DNA of 64,000 nucleotides from Desulfobacteraceae bacterium. GTDB lineage: Bacteria; Desulfobacterota; Desulfobacteria; Desulfobacterales; UBA5852. The stretch is taken from positions 62,001-126,000 of the forward strand of contig JABZFP010000014.1 in assembly GCA_014237395.1 (NCBI GenBank), read 5' to 3'. Below the pieces are notes generated by a model that had not been told where the DNA came from, searched no databases, and worked only from the letters and a program-made list of their open reading frames with translations. Shown here one piece after another: positions 9,170 through 20,771 of the stretch. Made by a program: the position numbers and the translations under genes. Numbering within the stretch: the first letter of the stretch is position 1; each line of letters opens with the position of its first letter.

Positions 9170-10753
9170 ATGAATTTGCAGCGACCGAATGCCAACGACG
9201 TCCTCCAGACCAAGAATCGATCCCGCAATGTGGCGCCTCAATCCGGCCTGTGCAGCCGCTGTATTGATGGTTGTAAGGGCAACTGCGACACCTTCCGGGC
9301 CACCTTCCGCGGCCGGGAGCTGCTTTATCCGGAGCCCTTCGGACGGGTAACGGCCGGGGCGGACAAAGACTATCCGGTGGATTATTCCCACCTCAACATC
9401 ATGGGGTATGCGCTCGGCGCCAAAGGGGTCGAGGCCGACCCCGACAAGGCCACCTTCCCGGCCGTGAACACGGAGACCGAATTCGGTACCGACCACAAAA
9501 TTAAAATGAAGGTGCCGATTTTTACCGGTGCTTTGGGCAGTACCGATATTGCCCGCAAAAACTGGGAGCATTTCGCCGTGGGGGCCGCCATCAGCGGCAT
9601 TTCCCTGGTCTGCGGGGAAAACGTCTGCGGCATCGATCCGGAATTGGAGTTTAACGGAAACGGTCTGGTCAAAAGCTCCCCGGAGATGAAGCGCCGTGTC
9701 GAGACCTACCGCCGCTACCATGACGGCTACGGGGATATCCTGGTGCAGATGAATGTGGAAGACACCCGCAACGGCGTGGCCGAATATGTCCTGGACCAGC
9801 TCGGTGTCGAAACCATCGAGCTCAAATGGGGCCAGGGTGCCAAGTGCATCGGGGGCGAAATCAAGGTGGATTCCCTCAAACGCGCTCTGGAGTTGAAGAA
9901 GCGCGGCTATATCGTCACGCCCGATCCGGAAATGCCGGCCTATCAGGCCGCGTTCAAGGCCGGCCCCTTGAAGCAGTTCGAACGGCATTCCCGGCTGGGT
10001 TTCATCGACCAGGAGGGCTTCATGAAGGAAGTGGAGCGCATCCGGGCGCTGGGTGCCAAGCGCATTACCCTCAAGACCGGCGCCTACCCCATGCGCGAAT
10101 TGGCCATGGCCATCCGCTGGTCGTCCGATGCCGGTATCGACCTGCTGACGATCGATGGGGCCCCGGGCGGCACCGGCATGAGTCCCTGGCGGATGATGTG
10201 CGAGTGGGGTATCCCCTCCATCTATCTGCACTCCATGGCTTATGAACTGTGCGAGCGCCTGCGTGAAAAAGGGCGCCCGGTGCCGGACATCGCCTTTGCG
10301 GGCGGGTTTTCATCCGAAGACCATGTTTTTAAAGCGCTGGCCCTCGGCGCGCCCCATTGCAAGGCGGTATGCATGGGCCGGGCCCTGATGATCCCGGGTA
10401 TGGTGGGAAAAAACGCCGAGCGCTGGCTGAGGGGCGAAGACGGTGGATTGCCGTCCACGGTTTCCCGCTTTGGCGACACCAAGGAAGAAATTTTCATGAA
10501 CTATGAAGTGCTCAAGGAAAAATACGGTTCGGAAGTCGATGCCCTGCCCATGGGGGCCATCGGTATCTTCAGCGCGGTGGATAAGATCAGGGTGGGCCTG
10601 CAGCAGATCATGGCCGGTTCCCGCAACTGGAACGTGTCGTTTATCAGCCGCAAAGACATCTTCTCCCTGTCCGAGGAGTGCGCCAAGGTGACCGATATCC
10701 CCTATGTCATGGACGCCTATCGGGAAGAGGCACTTCAAATCATCGATGCCTAA
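9170..10753 (+). CDS. FMN-binding glutamate synthase family protein (GltB central-domain-like)
   Basis: 'LKTGAYPMRELAMAIRWSSDAGIDLLTIDGAPGGTGMSPWRMMCEWGIPS' FMN/glutamate synthase domain; N-terminal Cys cluster CSRCIDGCKGNC. Confidence 0.9.
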   Translation: MNLQRPNANDVLQTKNRSRNVAPQSGLCSRCIDGCKGNCDTFRATFRGRELLYPEPFGRVTAGADKDYPVDYSHLNIMGYALGAKGVEADPDKATFPAVNTETEFGTDHKIKMKVPIFTGALGSTDIARKNWEHFAVGAAISGISLVCGENVCGIDPELEFNGNGLVKSSPEMKRRVETYRRYHDGYGDILVQMNVEDTRNGVAEYVLDQLGVETIELKWGQGAKCIGGEIKVDSLKRALELKKRGYIVTPDPEMPAYQAAFKAGPLKQFERHSRLGFIDQEGFMKEVERIRALGAKRITLKTGAYPMRELAMAIRWSSDAGIDLLTIDGAPGGTGMSPWRMMCEWGIPSIYLHSMAYELCERLREKGRPVPDIAFAGGFSSEDHVFKALALGAPHCKAVCMGRALMIPGMVGKNAERWLRGEDGGLPSTVSRFGDTKEEIFMNYEVLKEKYGSEVDALPMGAIGIFSAVDKIRVGLQQIMAGSRNWNVSFISRKDIFSLSEECAKVTDIPYVMDAYREEALQIIDA

Positions 10754-10774
10754 GTGACACACCTGTTGCGATCT

Positions 10775-10812
10775 GGCCTGCCGGGGCGATGGTGTATCGC
10801 TGCCGGCAGGCC
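10775..10812 (+). other. Long stable hairpin downstream of the glutamate synthase-like gene, without U tract
   Basis: GGCCTGCCGG-G-GCGAT-GGTGT-ATCGC-TG-CCGGCAGGCC. Confidence 0.6.
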
Positions 10813-10975
10813 AATCCGCGTCACCTTCCCCGGCACCTTGTGACGGTGCCGTCCTGCCCGTTGTTCAGTCCCTCGTGAAGTGCTGTCCTATCCGTCTAAA
10901 CCACCGTCATATTGTGGAATGGGTGACTGTATTATGTCTTGAAGGTCGATAATCATCATGTTAGGTAACCTTTAA

Positions 10976-12442
<1,467 letters not shown>

Positions 12443-12502
12443 CAAGCGACAGTGGCCATGACATTCATCTGAAACGGTCGCGTGACACCTTAACTTAATA
12501 AC

Positions 12503-12545
12503 CAAACGCCGGTCGATGCCTTCAGGCACGATCGGCGTTTTTCGT
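12503..12545 (+). terminator. Intrinsic terminator downstream of gdhA
   Basis: aaacgccggtcgatgcc-ttca-ggcacgatcggcgttttt. Confidence 0.9.
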
Positions 12546-12768
12546 TTTTATCTAAGCCCGCCAGTTTTTGTGGAGGATCCTGCGAGTAGACTGATTCGGG
12601 ATGGACTTTTAAAACAGGGTTTTTATGTTCTTTCACTTTCGATCAGATACGCCGACGCCTTTCCATACGGTCAGTCGATATGACATCGACCCGAGGGTCA
12701 CTAATCTAAGAAAACGGATTGGGTATCCTTGAGGTTGCATACGAAACCATTATCCGGGAAGAAAATGA

Positions 12769-13308
12769 ATGGACGAATTTGAAAGGCCATCCGACCGCCG
12801 GGTGGCGGAGATCATTGACCAGCGTGTCGGTGCGGGCGAGAGCGACCTGGTGGTGGGCTGGCAGCAGATGCTGGCCGGTCTTCTCGAGAAAATGGCACCT
12901 TTTCTTTCGGCTGGTCGGCTGGTCACCTTTCGTACCCTTCTTCCGGAAGAGAAAACGTTTTTCGAAACCCTTCACCGTGATGTTGCGGTGCCCGGCCAGG
13001 TGACCGCCATATTCATTTCGCCAAGCGTGCGGCACCAGATGATGGGCGGTCAGCCTCCGGCAGGCGGGGTGGCCCAGGCCATCCAACCGTCTGGCAATCC
13101 TCCGGATGCAGGCATTCTCTTGGCTTGCCGTGTGAACGACCACCAGACCATTGTCAATGTCTTGTTTGCCCACCCACCACATACCCCCGCCGTGGATGTC
13201 TATGATCAGGGCCGCTTGATCGCCGGTTACAGTTACGCCTCGATCCCGGATTGCCGGAAAGAAATCGGTATCATTCTTGGCAGACACCTGTCGGCGCTAT
13301 CCACGTAA
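12769..13308 (+). CDS. Hypothetical protein (179 aa)
   Basis: Intact ORF between gdhA and PASTA gene; no family recognised. Confidence 0.6.
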   Translation: MDEFERPSDRRVAEIIDQRVGAGESDLVVGWQQMLAGLLEKMAPFLSAGRLVTFRTLLPEEKTFFETLHRDVAVPGQVTAIFISPSVRHQMMGGQPPAGGVAQAIQPSGNPPDAGILLACRVNDHQTIVNVLFAHPPHTPAVDVYDQGRLIAGYSYASIPDCRKEIGIILGRHLSALST

Positions 13309-13571
13309 GTTCGTTGGTTTGTCGACAGATGCAAGACGCCTCGACGAAAGTCGAAATCGCCCCATAACTCCCTGTGCTTGTCAATTGTGATCGGCCCTGA
13401 TGGCCTTTTGCCAGAAAGTATTTTGCCACGCCATGCCGGCCGAAAACCCCCCATGACTTATTTTCTGCCTGGAAATGATTGATTTTCCTTATGTCGCGGG
13501 TACGATTTTTTTGAACCTTTGGGACGGACCCCGCCACCAAAAGATAAATCAAATCTAAAGGAGGTTGTCCC

Positions 13572-15101
13572 ATGGCACGTATTCAGATTTTTTCGCAAAA
13601 GGTGGTTGGCGTGACACTGGCGCTGCTCTTGGGCCTGTCATGGAGCGCTTTTGGCCAGCAGAAACCAATGCCCGTCGTCGATTTAGAGAAAACCCCCGCC
13701 AAAACGGTGCAATTGATTCAACCTCAGGTGAAATCGGTCGAAGCCGTGGCGGCCAGGGCATCGGTGCCGGGGGTAACCGGGAAAACCCGCTCGGATGCGG
13801 AGAAAGCATTGACAAAGGCCGGTTTCCGGATCGGGATTGTCCAGCAGACACCGACCGGCAAGGGACGTCCGGGGACGGTGATCAGACAGAGTCCGGCTGC
13901 CAAGGTGTCTGCCGCCAAAGGCAGCGCGGTGAATATCTGGATCCTGACCAAGAACGGCATGGACCTGCAACCGTCCGGTCAGCCGGCCGGATTCCAAGAC
14001 CAACCCCAGCCCAGATTCCAGACAAGCCACAGAAAGCTTTTGATGACGTTTCCCGGCACGGTGCCGGGGGTCGTCGTTTATGACAGCAAGGGCCAGGTCC
14101 TGCAGACCTTCGACAGCGGTCGGCAGTTCGATATTACCGAGAGCCTCCGCAAGACCAACGGGGGTACGATATATCTGGGCATCGCGCCAAAGCCGGGGCC
14201 TACAGCGGTGCCCATGCGCTGGGATCCCCGGGATCGCATCCCATACAATCTGGCCCGTTACCGTGACCTTGCTTCGGCATGGATCATCCCGGTGGACGAC
14301 CGCGCCATGGCCGACAGTGAGCCCGGCAACGATGCCATCGGCGGCGCAGCCCGGCTCGGCGTCGGCTATGTCAACGGTGAGGTGGGTGGCGACGATGCCA
14401 CCGACTTCGGACGGGTGACGGCCCTTGGCACCGGCACGGGCACACTGGTGCAGGTGGAAGTGGTCTCCGGCAGCGTAGAATTGTATCTTTACGGCCCCAC
14501 ACGGACCTATCTGGACGGCGGCGATCGCAATGTATGGATCGCCCTGGCACCCAGCACCAATTTCTATTTCGAGGTCCGGTCCACCGGGTTCACAAGCACC
14601 GCCTACCGGGTGCGCATCTCCAAAAGACAGTTGAATGATGCCTACGAGGCCAACGACAGCTTTGCCCGGGCCAAGATATTCAGCACCGGGAGAGCTTTTC
14701 TCGGAAACGTCATCAACAGCAGTGGTGCCCATGTGGGCTTCAACGACTACTATAAAATCCGTATCGATGAACCGAAAGCGGTTCGCATCAATGTAACCCA
14801 GGCAGGGCTGGCATCCGGCAAACGGGTGACCGTCTCCCTTTATGATCCCCATGGCACCCTTGTCAGTGCAGAGGATACCGCCGGAAATGCCAACGGATGC
14901 GTTTTTAATTACGACCTCAGACCGGACTGGGATGATCCATCTTATCCGGTGCCGTTCCCGGCGGGTGACTGGTGCATCCTGGTCAGCGAATACAGCAGCA
15001 ACACCAGCGGAATCGGTTCACCGGCCGCTTATGGACTGGGCGCTCCACCGGCAGCCTACACCCGCACGGACCATTGGATGACAACGACCCTGACGCCCTG
15101 A
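13572..15101 (+). CDS. Secreted PASTA-domain protein with PPC-like C-terminal domains
   Basis: Signal peptide; 'VPGVTGKTRSDAEKALTKAGFRIGIVQQTPTGKGRPGTVIRQSPAAKVSAAKGSAVNIWI' PASTA; SD aaaggagg. Confidence 0.85.
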   Translation: MARIQIFSQKVVGVTLALLLGLSWSAFGQQKPMPVVDLEKTPAKTVQLIQPQVKSVEAVAARASVPGVTGKTRSDAEKALTKAGFRIGIVQQTPTGKGRPGTVIRQSPAAKVSAAKGSAVNIWILTKNGMDLQPSGQPAGFQDQPQPRFQTSHRKLLMTFPGTVPGVVVYDSKGQVLQTFDSGRQFDITESLRKTNGGTIYLGIAPKPGPTAVPMRWDPRDRIPYNLARYRDLASAWIIPVDDRAMADSEPGNDAIGGAARLGVGYVNGEVGGDDATDFGRVTALGTGTGTLVQVEVVSGSVELYLYGPTRTYLDGGDRNVWIALAPSTNFYFEVRSTGFTSTAYRVRISKRQLNDAYEANDSFARAKIFSTGRAFLGNVINSSGAHVGFNDYYKIRIDEPKAVRINVTQAGLASGKRVTVSLYDPHGTLVSAEDTAGNANGCVFNYDLRPDWDDPSYPVPFPAGDWCILVSEYSSNTSGIGSPAAYGLGAPPAAYTRTDHWMTTTLTP

Positions 15102-15147
15102 CGATAAAATTCAATGACAAAATAGTCGTCGTGAAAGACTTATAATA

Positions 15148-15181
15148 ACGGGCAGCCTTCACAAGAGGGCGGCCCGTTTTT
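15148..15181 (+). terminator. Intrinsic terminator
   Basis: acgggcagcctt...gagggcggcccgttttt. Confidence 0.75.
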
Positions 15182-15202
15182 AATGGAAAAGCGCCGTATT
15201 GT

Positions 15203-16501
15203 CTAAGGGCGGCCGGTTAAAAGCCACAGCAGGCGCGCCGTTTTTGGGCCGGGGTTGTTCCAGGCACTGGGCCAGCCCTCCTTGAAATAGATGAAATCGC
15301 CTTCGGTGAGCTGATATTCCCTATCCCGGTATGTCAATCGCAGGGTGCCGGAAATGAGGTATCCCAATTCATCTCCTTTGATCTGGAAGAAATGGCGGGC
15401 CAGCTTGGTACGGGGCGGAATTTCGATGAGGCGGGGTACCGTTCGGTTTTCCGTTTCGATGCGGGGCACCCGCCAGCATTTGACACCGCTATCGGCCATG
15501 TCCGGCAGGGCGGCGACCTGCATTTCAGTTCTTCTGAAAACCACTGGCGACATGCCGTCATGGTTTGACTGGAACAGCGTTCCCATATCCACCGCAAAGA
15601 CTTCGGCGATGCGGAAAAGCGCGGGCAGTGACGGGTAGATCAACCCGCTTTCGATTTGAGAGATGCTGCTGGGGGTGACGCCCACCTGTTTGGCCAGGTC
15701 GGTCTGGGACAGACTGGCTTGTGTGCGCATGGATTTGATGCGCGCGCCCAAATCGATGCGGCCGGAGGACTGATCGTCTGGGTTGAAGCGAATGGCGGTG
15801 TCCTTGCTGAAATAAGGAAAGGGTTTGTCCCGCCGGTCGGGTGTGCGGTTTTCGGCTTTGATGATCTGCAGGGAGGTATGCCCCCGGCGAACGGCGAGAT
15901 CAATCACCACCTGGGCAATCTGGTTGATCTGCGCGTGCAGTTTATTGGAATGGGCCTGTTTTTCGATGAGCCAATAAGCGATGGTGTTCAGGTCGTACAA
16001 CCGCGGGCAGGTGCGTACGTAGAAGCTGACCAGTTGCTCTTCACCGCCCCACAGATCCTGCATGCCGGTCAGGCTTTCAAAAATAAACCGCACCGTGCCA
16101 CCCAGAGAACGGTGGTGTTCATAAAAGGCCGTCGCCACATCTTCCATGCGATCCGGCCGTTTGACCGTCAGCAGGGTGACGGGCCAGTGCTCCGGAACCT
16201 GCTTTTGATAGTCAACGAAGATATCGGCCCCGTTGCCCTTGCCGTAGGTAAAGCAATCGATAATCGTCAGCGACGGGGACTGGGCCAGAGGCCCCAGCTT
16301 TTCGATCAGGTTTTTCAGCGAGCGATCGAAACTGACATAAATCAGCGGTTCATCCTGTTGCAGGGAGGACCGGATCAGATTGAGATAGAACACATCCGCA
16401 AGGCTGCCGGCATTGTCATACCAGATAACGTTGTCGCCGACGAACAGGCCGCCGATGAGGGTATCCAGCGCTTCGATGCCGGTGGTAACATGATCTTTCA
16501 T
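15203..16501 (-). CDS. KaiC/RecA-like domain (degenerate P-loop) fused to XRE HTH and cupin
   Basis: N-term 'TTGIEALDTLIGGLFVGDNVIWYDNAGS'; HTH 'GARIKSMRTQASLSQTDLAKQVGVTPSSISQIESG'; cupin 'HFFQIKGDELGYLISGTLRLTYRDREYQLTEGDFIYF'. Confidence 0.85.
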   Translation of the reverse strand: MKDHVTTGIEALDTLIGGLFVGDNVIWYDNAGSLADVFYLNLIRSSLQQDEPLIYVSFDRSLKNLIEKLGPLAQSPSLTIIDCFTYGKGNGADIFVDYQKQVPEHWPVTLLTVKRPDRMEDVATAFYEHHRSLGGTVRFIFESLTGMQDLWGGEEQLVSFYVRTCPRLYDLNTIAYWLIEKQAHSNKLHAQINQIAQVVIDLAVRRGHTSLQIIKAENRTPDRRDKPFPYFSKDTAIRFNPDDQSSGRIDLGARIKSMRTQASLSQTDLAKQVGVTPSSISQIESGLIYPSLPALFRIAEVFAVDMGTLFQSNHDGMSPVVFRRTEMQVAALPDMADSGVKCWRVPRIETENRTVPRLIEIPPRTKLARHFFQIKGDELGYLISGTLRLTYRDREYQLTEGDFIYFKEGWPSAWNNPGPKTARLLWLLTGRP

Positions 16502-16722
16502 GGTGCATCCTTTGGCGGTTGCCGGTCATTTCCGGAATTGGCGAAGGCTTCATCGTGCATTCATACGGTAACGAACACAACGGATATAGGCCAACCGGGC
16601 AAGATTTGACAAGAGGGAGAGATGCCACCGGAGGGGTTGTATGGCTGTTCTCGCAATCGGTCTCGCATGGCGCAAGGGATTATGCCCCGTGCGCCATGGC
16701 AGTGAAAAAAACCGTGGAATTG

Positions 16723-17169
16723 CTATTCCACGTTGATGGTGACCTGGCGGGGTTTTTCTTCTTCAGGTTTAGGAATGGAGATTTTCAGCACACCGTTTTT
16801 AAAACTTGCTTTGATGTGATCGGCGCGGATCATGGCCGGCAGGGCAAAAGATCGTCCGAATTTGCCGAAAACCCGCTCGCTGCGGTAATAGCTGCCGTTG
16901 CCGATGCGGCTGTCCACGACGCGCTCGCCCCGGATGATCAATACATTGTCTTTGACCTCGATATCCACGTCGTCTTTGTCCACACCGGGGATTTCCACAT
17001 AAATCAAAATCGCTTCGGTGGTATCGACAATATCCACGGGCGGTCGCCAAGCGCCCATGGTATCCGGATCATAGCTGCCCGGTTGAGAAAAAACATCTTC
17101 GAAAAGTCGGTTGATTCCCTGCTGAAGACTGGCGATTTCACGTGCCGGGCTCCATTTGATGATGGTCAT
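16723..17169 (-). CDS. Hsp20/alpha-crystallin small heat-shock protein
   Basis: 'WRPPVDIVDTTEAILIYVEIPGVDKDDVDIEVKDNVLIIRGER' and 'ASFKNGVLKISIPKPE'. Confidence 0.95.
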   Translation of the reverse strand: MTIIKWSPAREIASLQQGINRLFEDVFSQPGSYDPDTMGAWRPPVDIVDTTEAILIYVEIPGVDKDDVDIEVKDNVLIIRGERVVDSRIGNGSYYRSERVFGKFGRSFALPAMIRADHIKASFKNGVLKISIPKPEEEKPRQVTINVE

Positions 17170-17288
17170 TTCCGCCTCCTGGTTACCCTGTGAGAAGGTA
17201 GGGATATGAAATGGAACGATTTAAAATTATTGTATATTATGAATACACTAATTAATCATGCGGCGCTGGCTGTCAACCAAAAAAGGAG

Positions 17289-17726
17289 GTGAATCCACCG
17301 GTCGGCATCGCATCGTTCGTTTTTTTCCTGACGATGGGGGCCGCGGCCGGGTTCCAAACGGCCCTGATTGCGGTCAAAATGTCGCGATTTGTCATCAAGG
17401 GGTTTCGCCTCATGGCCGATGGCACCACCCTATTTCCGGATACCACCGAAACCGTCCCCAAGCACCGCAAGCCAACCTACTACCGGTATTGCCTGGATAG
17501 CATCGATTACCCCGGCGGTGACGATATCATGCAGGTGGGCATTCTCAAGATGACGACGCCGATTAAAAATATGAAGCTGTTCAAAAAGGGGGGCATGCTG
17601 CGACCGTCCAACATCCTACGAAATCTTTACGGTTATGCTTGCAAAAGACTGGCCTATTTCTGGGCGGTACGCTCGGAACCTGCCTGCCATTTGAGGCCAT
17701 GCGAGATGCCGGATACGCGACGATAG
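17289..17726 (+). CDS. Hypothetical protein, doubtful
   Basis: ORF with N-terminal hydrophobic stretch and upstream aaaggagg; no family recognised. Confidence 0.35.
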   Translation: MNPPVGIASFVFFLTMGAAAGFQTALIAVKMSRFVIKGFRLMADGTTLFPDTTETVPKHRKPTYYRYCLDSIDYPGGDDIMQVGILKMTTPIKNMKLFKKGGMLRPSNILRNLYGYACKRLAYFWAVRSEPACHLRPCEMPDTRR

Positions 17727-17822
17727 CGGCTCGATTTGTCCCATGGCGGCGGCGTGCATAGAGACGGCCCCGGCGCCGGCCACCGCTTGACTGAAAAGGT
17801 GAGGATACGATCTGATGGTGCG

Positions 17823-18296
17823 TCACTTACTGGCGAGTCGCACGCTCAGAAGCGGAACGGGGCAGTGGCGGAACATTTTTTCGGCTGTGGCACCGAGCAG
17901 CACACTTTGCAGGTTGGAGCGTCCCCGGGTTCCCATCACCACCAGTTCGGTGTGTTCCGATTCCGTGATGTTGATCAACTCCTGGAACGGTTCACCGGTT
18001 CTGACGATAGTTTTTATAAACAGGCCGGGATGGCCGCTTTCGTCGATCAGGGTTTTTAATCGCGCTTCCCGTTCCAGTTTGTGCTGATGGATAAACGTCT
18101 CCGGAGCGGCTTCCTTTTGCACCAGAAGTGTTTTATGAATGGCACGCGCAATGGCGTCGGTGTCACGCGGGTTGATGATATTCGCGAGGATCATCCGGGC
18201 CCCGGTGTTCTGGGCCAGAACAACGGCATAATCCAATACCTGGGGCGTGAATTTGGACAGGTCGCAGGCAACCAGAATTTGCCGGAAAAGTTTCAT
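17823..18296 (-). CDS. Universal stress protein (UspA family)
   Basis: 'ILVACDLSKFTPQVLDYAVVLAQNTGARMILANII' and 'ELVVMGTRGRSNLQSVLLGATAEKMFRHCPVPLLSVR'. Confidence 0.95.
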   Translation of the reverse strand: MKLFRQILVACDLSKFTPQVLDYAVVLAQNTGARMILANIINPRDTDAIARAIHKTLLVQKEAAPETFIHQHKLEREARLKTLIDESGHPGLFIKTIVRTGEPFQELINITESEHTELVVMGTRGRSNLQSVLLGATAEKMFRHCPVPLLSVRLASK

Positions 18297-18639
18297 CGGT
18301 GGCTCCTATGGGCCTAAAGGCGCAGGATCTGCTTTGTTCTGTCGTTCGCGGTTTACGATGTTGTCTGACTGGCATAGGCAATTGATGTGCCAGAATTATA
18401 ACATATTGACATTTCATGGTGTTATTCGTATCAAGCGGAAAACCTGACGTGTAAGTTCCGATTTGTCGGGTGGCTGTCGCTGACAATTGCATTGACGGCC
18501 CTTTTTCAGGGTCCGATCCTGTCGCAATGGATCGGGCGGTCATTTCATGGCGACCCATTGCCCAAGGGCCAATCCTGGCCAGGCCGGCCGGCGATCGTGC
18601 CCATGATGTCGAAGCGATCATAAGGGGTTTGTTTTTATC

Positions 18640-20055
18640 ATGCGGGAATTTCTTGTTGCATGTCGGGATGGTGTCCTCAAAGAGGTGATCAAGGCCGGGA
18701 TTGGCAACAGTTCCAAAACGGAATTTGTAACCTTTGAGGTGGTGACGGCCTGTCTCGAAGCCCAAGCTTATGATTATCTCTTTGTCGAACTGGCGGTGGT
18801 GCCACGAACCGATCACCATTTGTTGACCCTACATGATTTCACGGCCCTTTTCGACCCCATCTGGCGTCTGCGACCATCGATTAAAATCATTGTCATCGTC
18901 TCACCGGACCAGATTCAAGCGGGTATTGCCGCCGTTGAGGCGGGCGCGGCAAGTTATCTGAAGCTGCCCCTTGGCAAGGAAGAAGTCGAATTCATTTCCC
19001 GGGATGTCTATGAAGGGCAGATCCTGGAATCGGAACTCGATTACCTCCGCGAGCAATTTTGGGAAACCGATGTGCGGGAGATCGTTCGGACCCGTTGCGG
19101 CAGCATGAAAAAGGTTTACGATCTCATTCAATCGGTGGCCCCCACCCGCACCGCCGTGCTGTTAACGGGCGAAACCGGCACCGGCAAAAGTCTCCTGGCT
19201 AAGCTGATCCACCGGCACAGCAACCGGCGTGATGCCCAGTTTATCAGTGTTCACTGCGGTGCCATTCCGGATACGCTGCTGGAAAGTGAACTCTTCGGAC
19301 ACGAAAAAGGCGCCTTTACCGGCGCCATCCGCCGGAAAATGGGAAAATTCGAAATCGCCAACGGCGGGACCATTTTCCTGGACGAGGTGGGGACCCTGAC
19401 CCCAGCGGCCCAGGTCAAGCTGCTGATGATCCTCCAGGAGGGGTTGTTTGAGCGCGTGGGCGGCGAGGCGACGCTCAAGACGGATGTACGGGTCGTCGCG
19501 GCCACCAATGCGGATTTGAAGCAAATGACAGAAGAGGGTCTGTTTCGCAAGGACCTGTATTATCGCTTAAATGTCTTTCCTATCGATCTTCCCCCGCTGC
19601 GGGAGCGTATTCAAGACATCCCTCACCTAGTGGAAAGCTTTCTTAAAAAACTGAGTGATTTCGGGCCTAAGACGATCCACCATGTGCATCCGACCGTTAT
19701 TAAAGCGCTTGGAATGTACAACTGGCTGGGCAATATCCGTGAGCTTGAGAACCTGATCGAACGGGCTTACATCCTCGAGCAGTCGGATACCCTCACGCCC
19801 GAGAGTTTTCCGGCCGATTTTTTCGAGGAAGAATGGCTGACGGCCGAAGTGTCCATCGATACATCCCACGCGCTGGCGCAAGTTCGGGCGGAAGGGATCG
19901 AGGAGATCGAACGGCGCTATCTGAAAGATCTTCTGGCGCGCCACAAGGGACGCATCAATCGCTCGGCCGAGGAAGCCGGCATCACCACCCGCCAGTTGCA
20001 CAAACTCATGAAGAAATACGGTTACCGCAAGGAAACCTTCAAGTCAGCTCACTGA
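18640..20055 (+). CDS. Sigma-54-dependent transcriptional activator with receiver-like N-terminus
   Basis: 'LLTGETGTGKSLLAKLIH', 'GHEKGAFTGAIRRKMGKFEIANGGTIFLDEV' GAFTGA motif; Fis-type C-term. Confidence 0.95.
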   Translation: MREFLVACRDGVLKEVIKAGIGNSSKTEFVTFEVVTACLEAQAYDYLFVELAVVPRTDHHLLTLHDFTALFDPIWRLRPSIKIIVIVSPDQIQAGIAAVEAGAASYLKLPLGKEEVEFISRDVYEGQILESELDYLREQFWETDVREIVRTRCGSMKKVYDLIQSVAPTRTAVLLTGETGTGKSLLAKLIHRHSNRRDAQFISVHCGAIPDTLLESELFGHEKGAFTGAIRRKMGKFEIANGGTIFLDEVGTLTPAAQVKLLMILQEGLFERVGGEATLKTDVRVVAATNADLKQMTEEGLFRKDLYYRLNVFPIDLPPLRERIQDIPHLVESFLKKLSDFGPKTIHHVHPTVIKALGMYNWLGNIRELENLIERAYILEQSDTLTPESFPADFFEEEWLTAEVSIDTSHALAQVRAEGIEEIERRYLKDLLARHKGRINRSAEEAGITTRQLHKLMKKYGYRKETFKSAH

Positions 20056-20324
20056 GCACACTGGCCAAACCTGAATTACGGATTCCGGTTTTTTCCATAT
20101 CGGATCTGTCGGCACTTGTTTCACACCGCAAGGAAGGCCTGTTGCCATTCAGGATGCTGTGCTCTTGTCCAACTTTTCCCAAGCCTTATTCCTTCTATAT
20201 CCGCTACCAGCGCCACGATACCCAGGGCGGGATTAGGGGGGGTATCTGACTGGCACATCTGTTGCTAAAGGGTCTGGGTAGAAAGGAACTTTAAACGCCA
20301 AGGACTCTGGAAAGGCGGACTGCG

Positions 20325-20573
20325 ATGGAGCAAGAAATTTATCTCACAGGACTCCTTATACCGGTGGACTGGAGCGGCAACGGCAGCGTCAAGGCCGTTG
20401 CGCTGGCGACAGCCGACGAAAAAGAAATTCCCATCGGCGGGCCGTTGCATCCCAATATCATCGGTCATCTGCGGCAACAGGTGGCCCTTTGGGGAACCTT
20501 TGAGGATCCGATCGGCCAAACCGTCTTTAACGTCAACCGTTTTCATCCGATGCCGCCGCATTCTGTTGAATAG
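20325..20573 (+). CDS. Small hypothetical protein (82 aa)
   Basis: Short intact ORF; no family recognised. Confidence 0.5.
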   Translation: MEQEIYLTGLLIPVDWSGNGSVKAVALATADEKEIPIGGPLHPNIIGHLRQQVALWGTFEDPIGQTVFNVNRFHPMPPHSVE

Positions 20574-20771
20574 CGGTGATCACCTGCCACGATTGTCGAT
20601 TTTCCCGCATCCCTTGCCGGATGCAGGGGCTTCCCAATTGCAATCCATTCGTGTACGTATAATCTGACATCTGCCCAATCTGATGGATGATGGGTAAGGC
20701 GGCTATTTTTTCCGGTGTTCATTTGCGCCGTGGCGGGCGGATCCTGCGCGGTGGTTGAATCAGAGAAGCTT

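Noticed and set aside
13683-14852. 389-aa minus-strand ORF opposite the PASTA gene
   Set aside because: Antisense shadow ORF without recognisable domains
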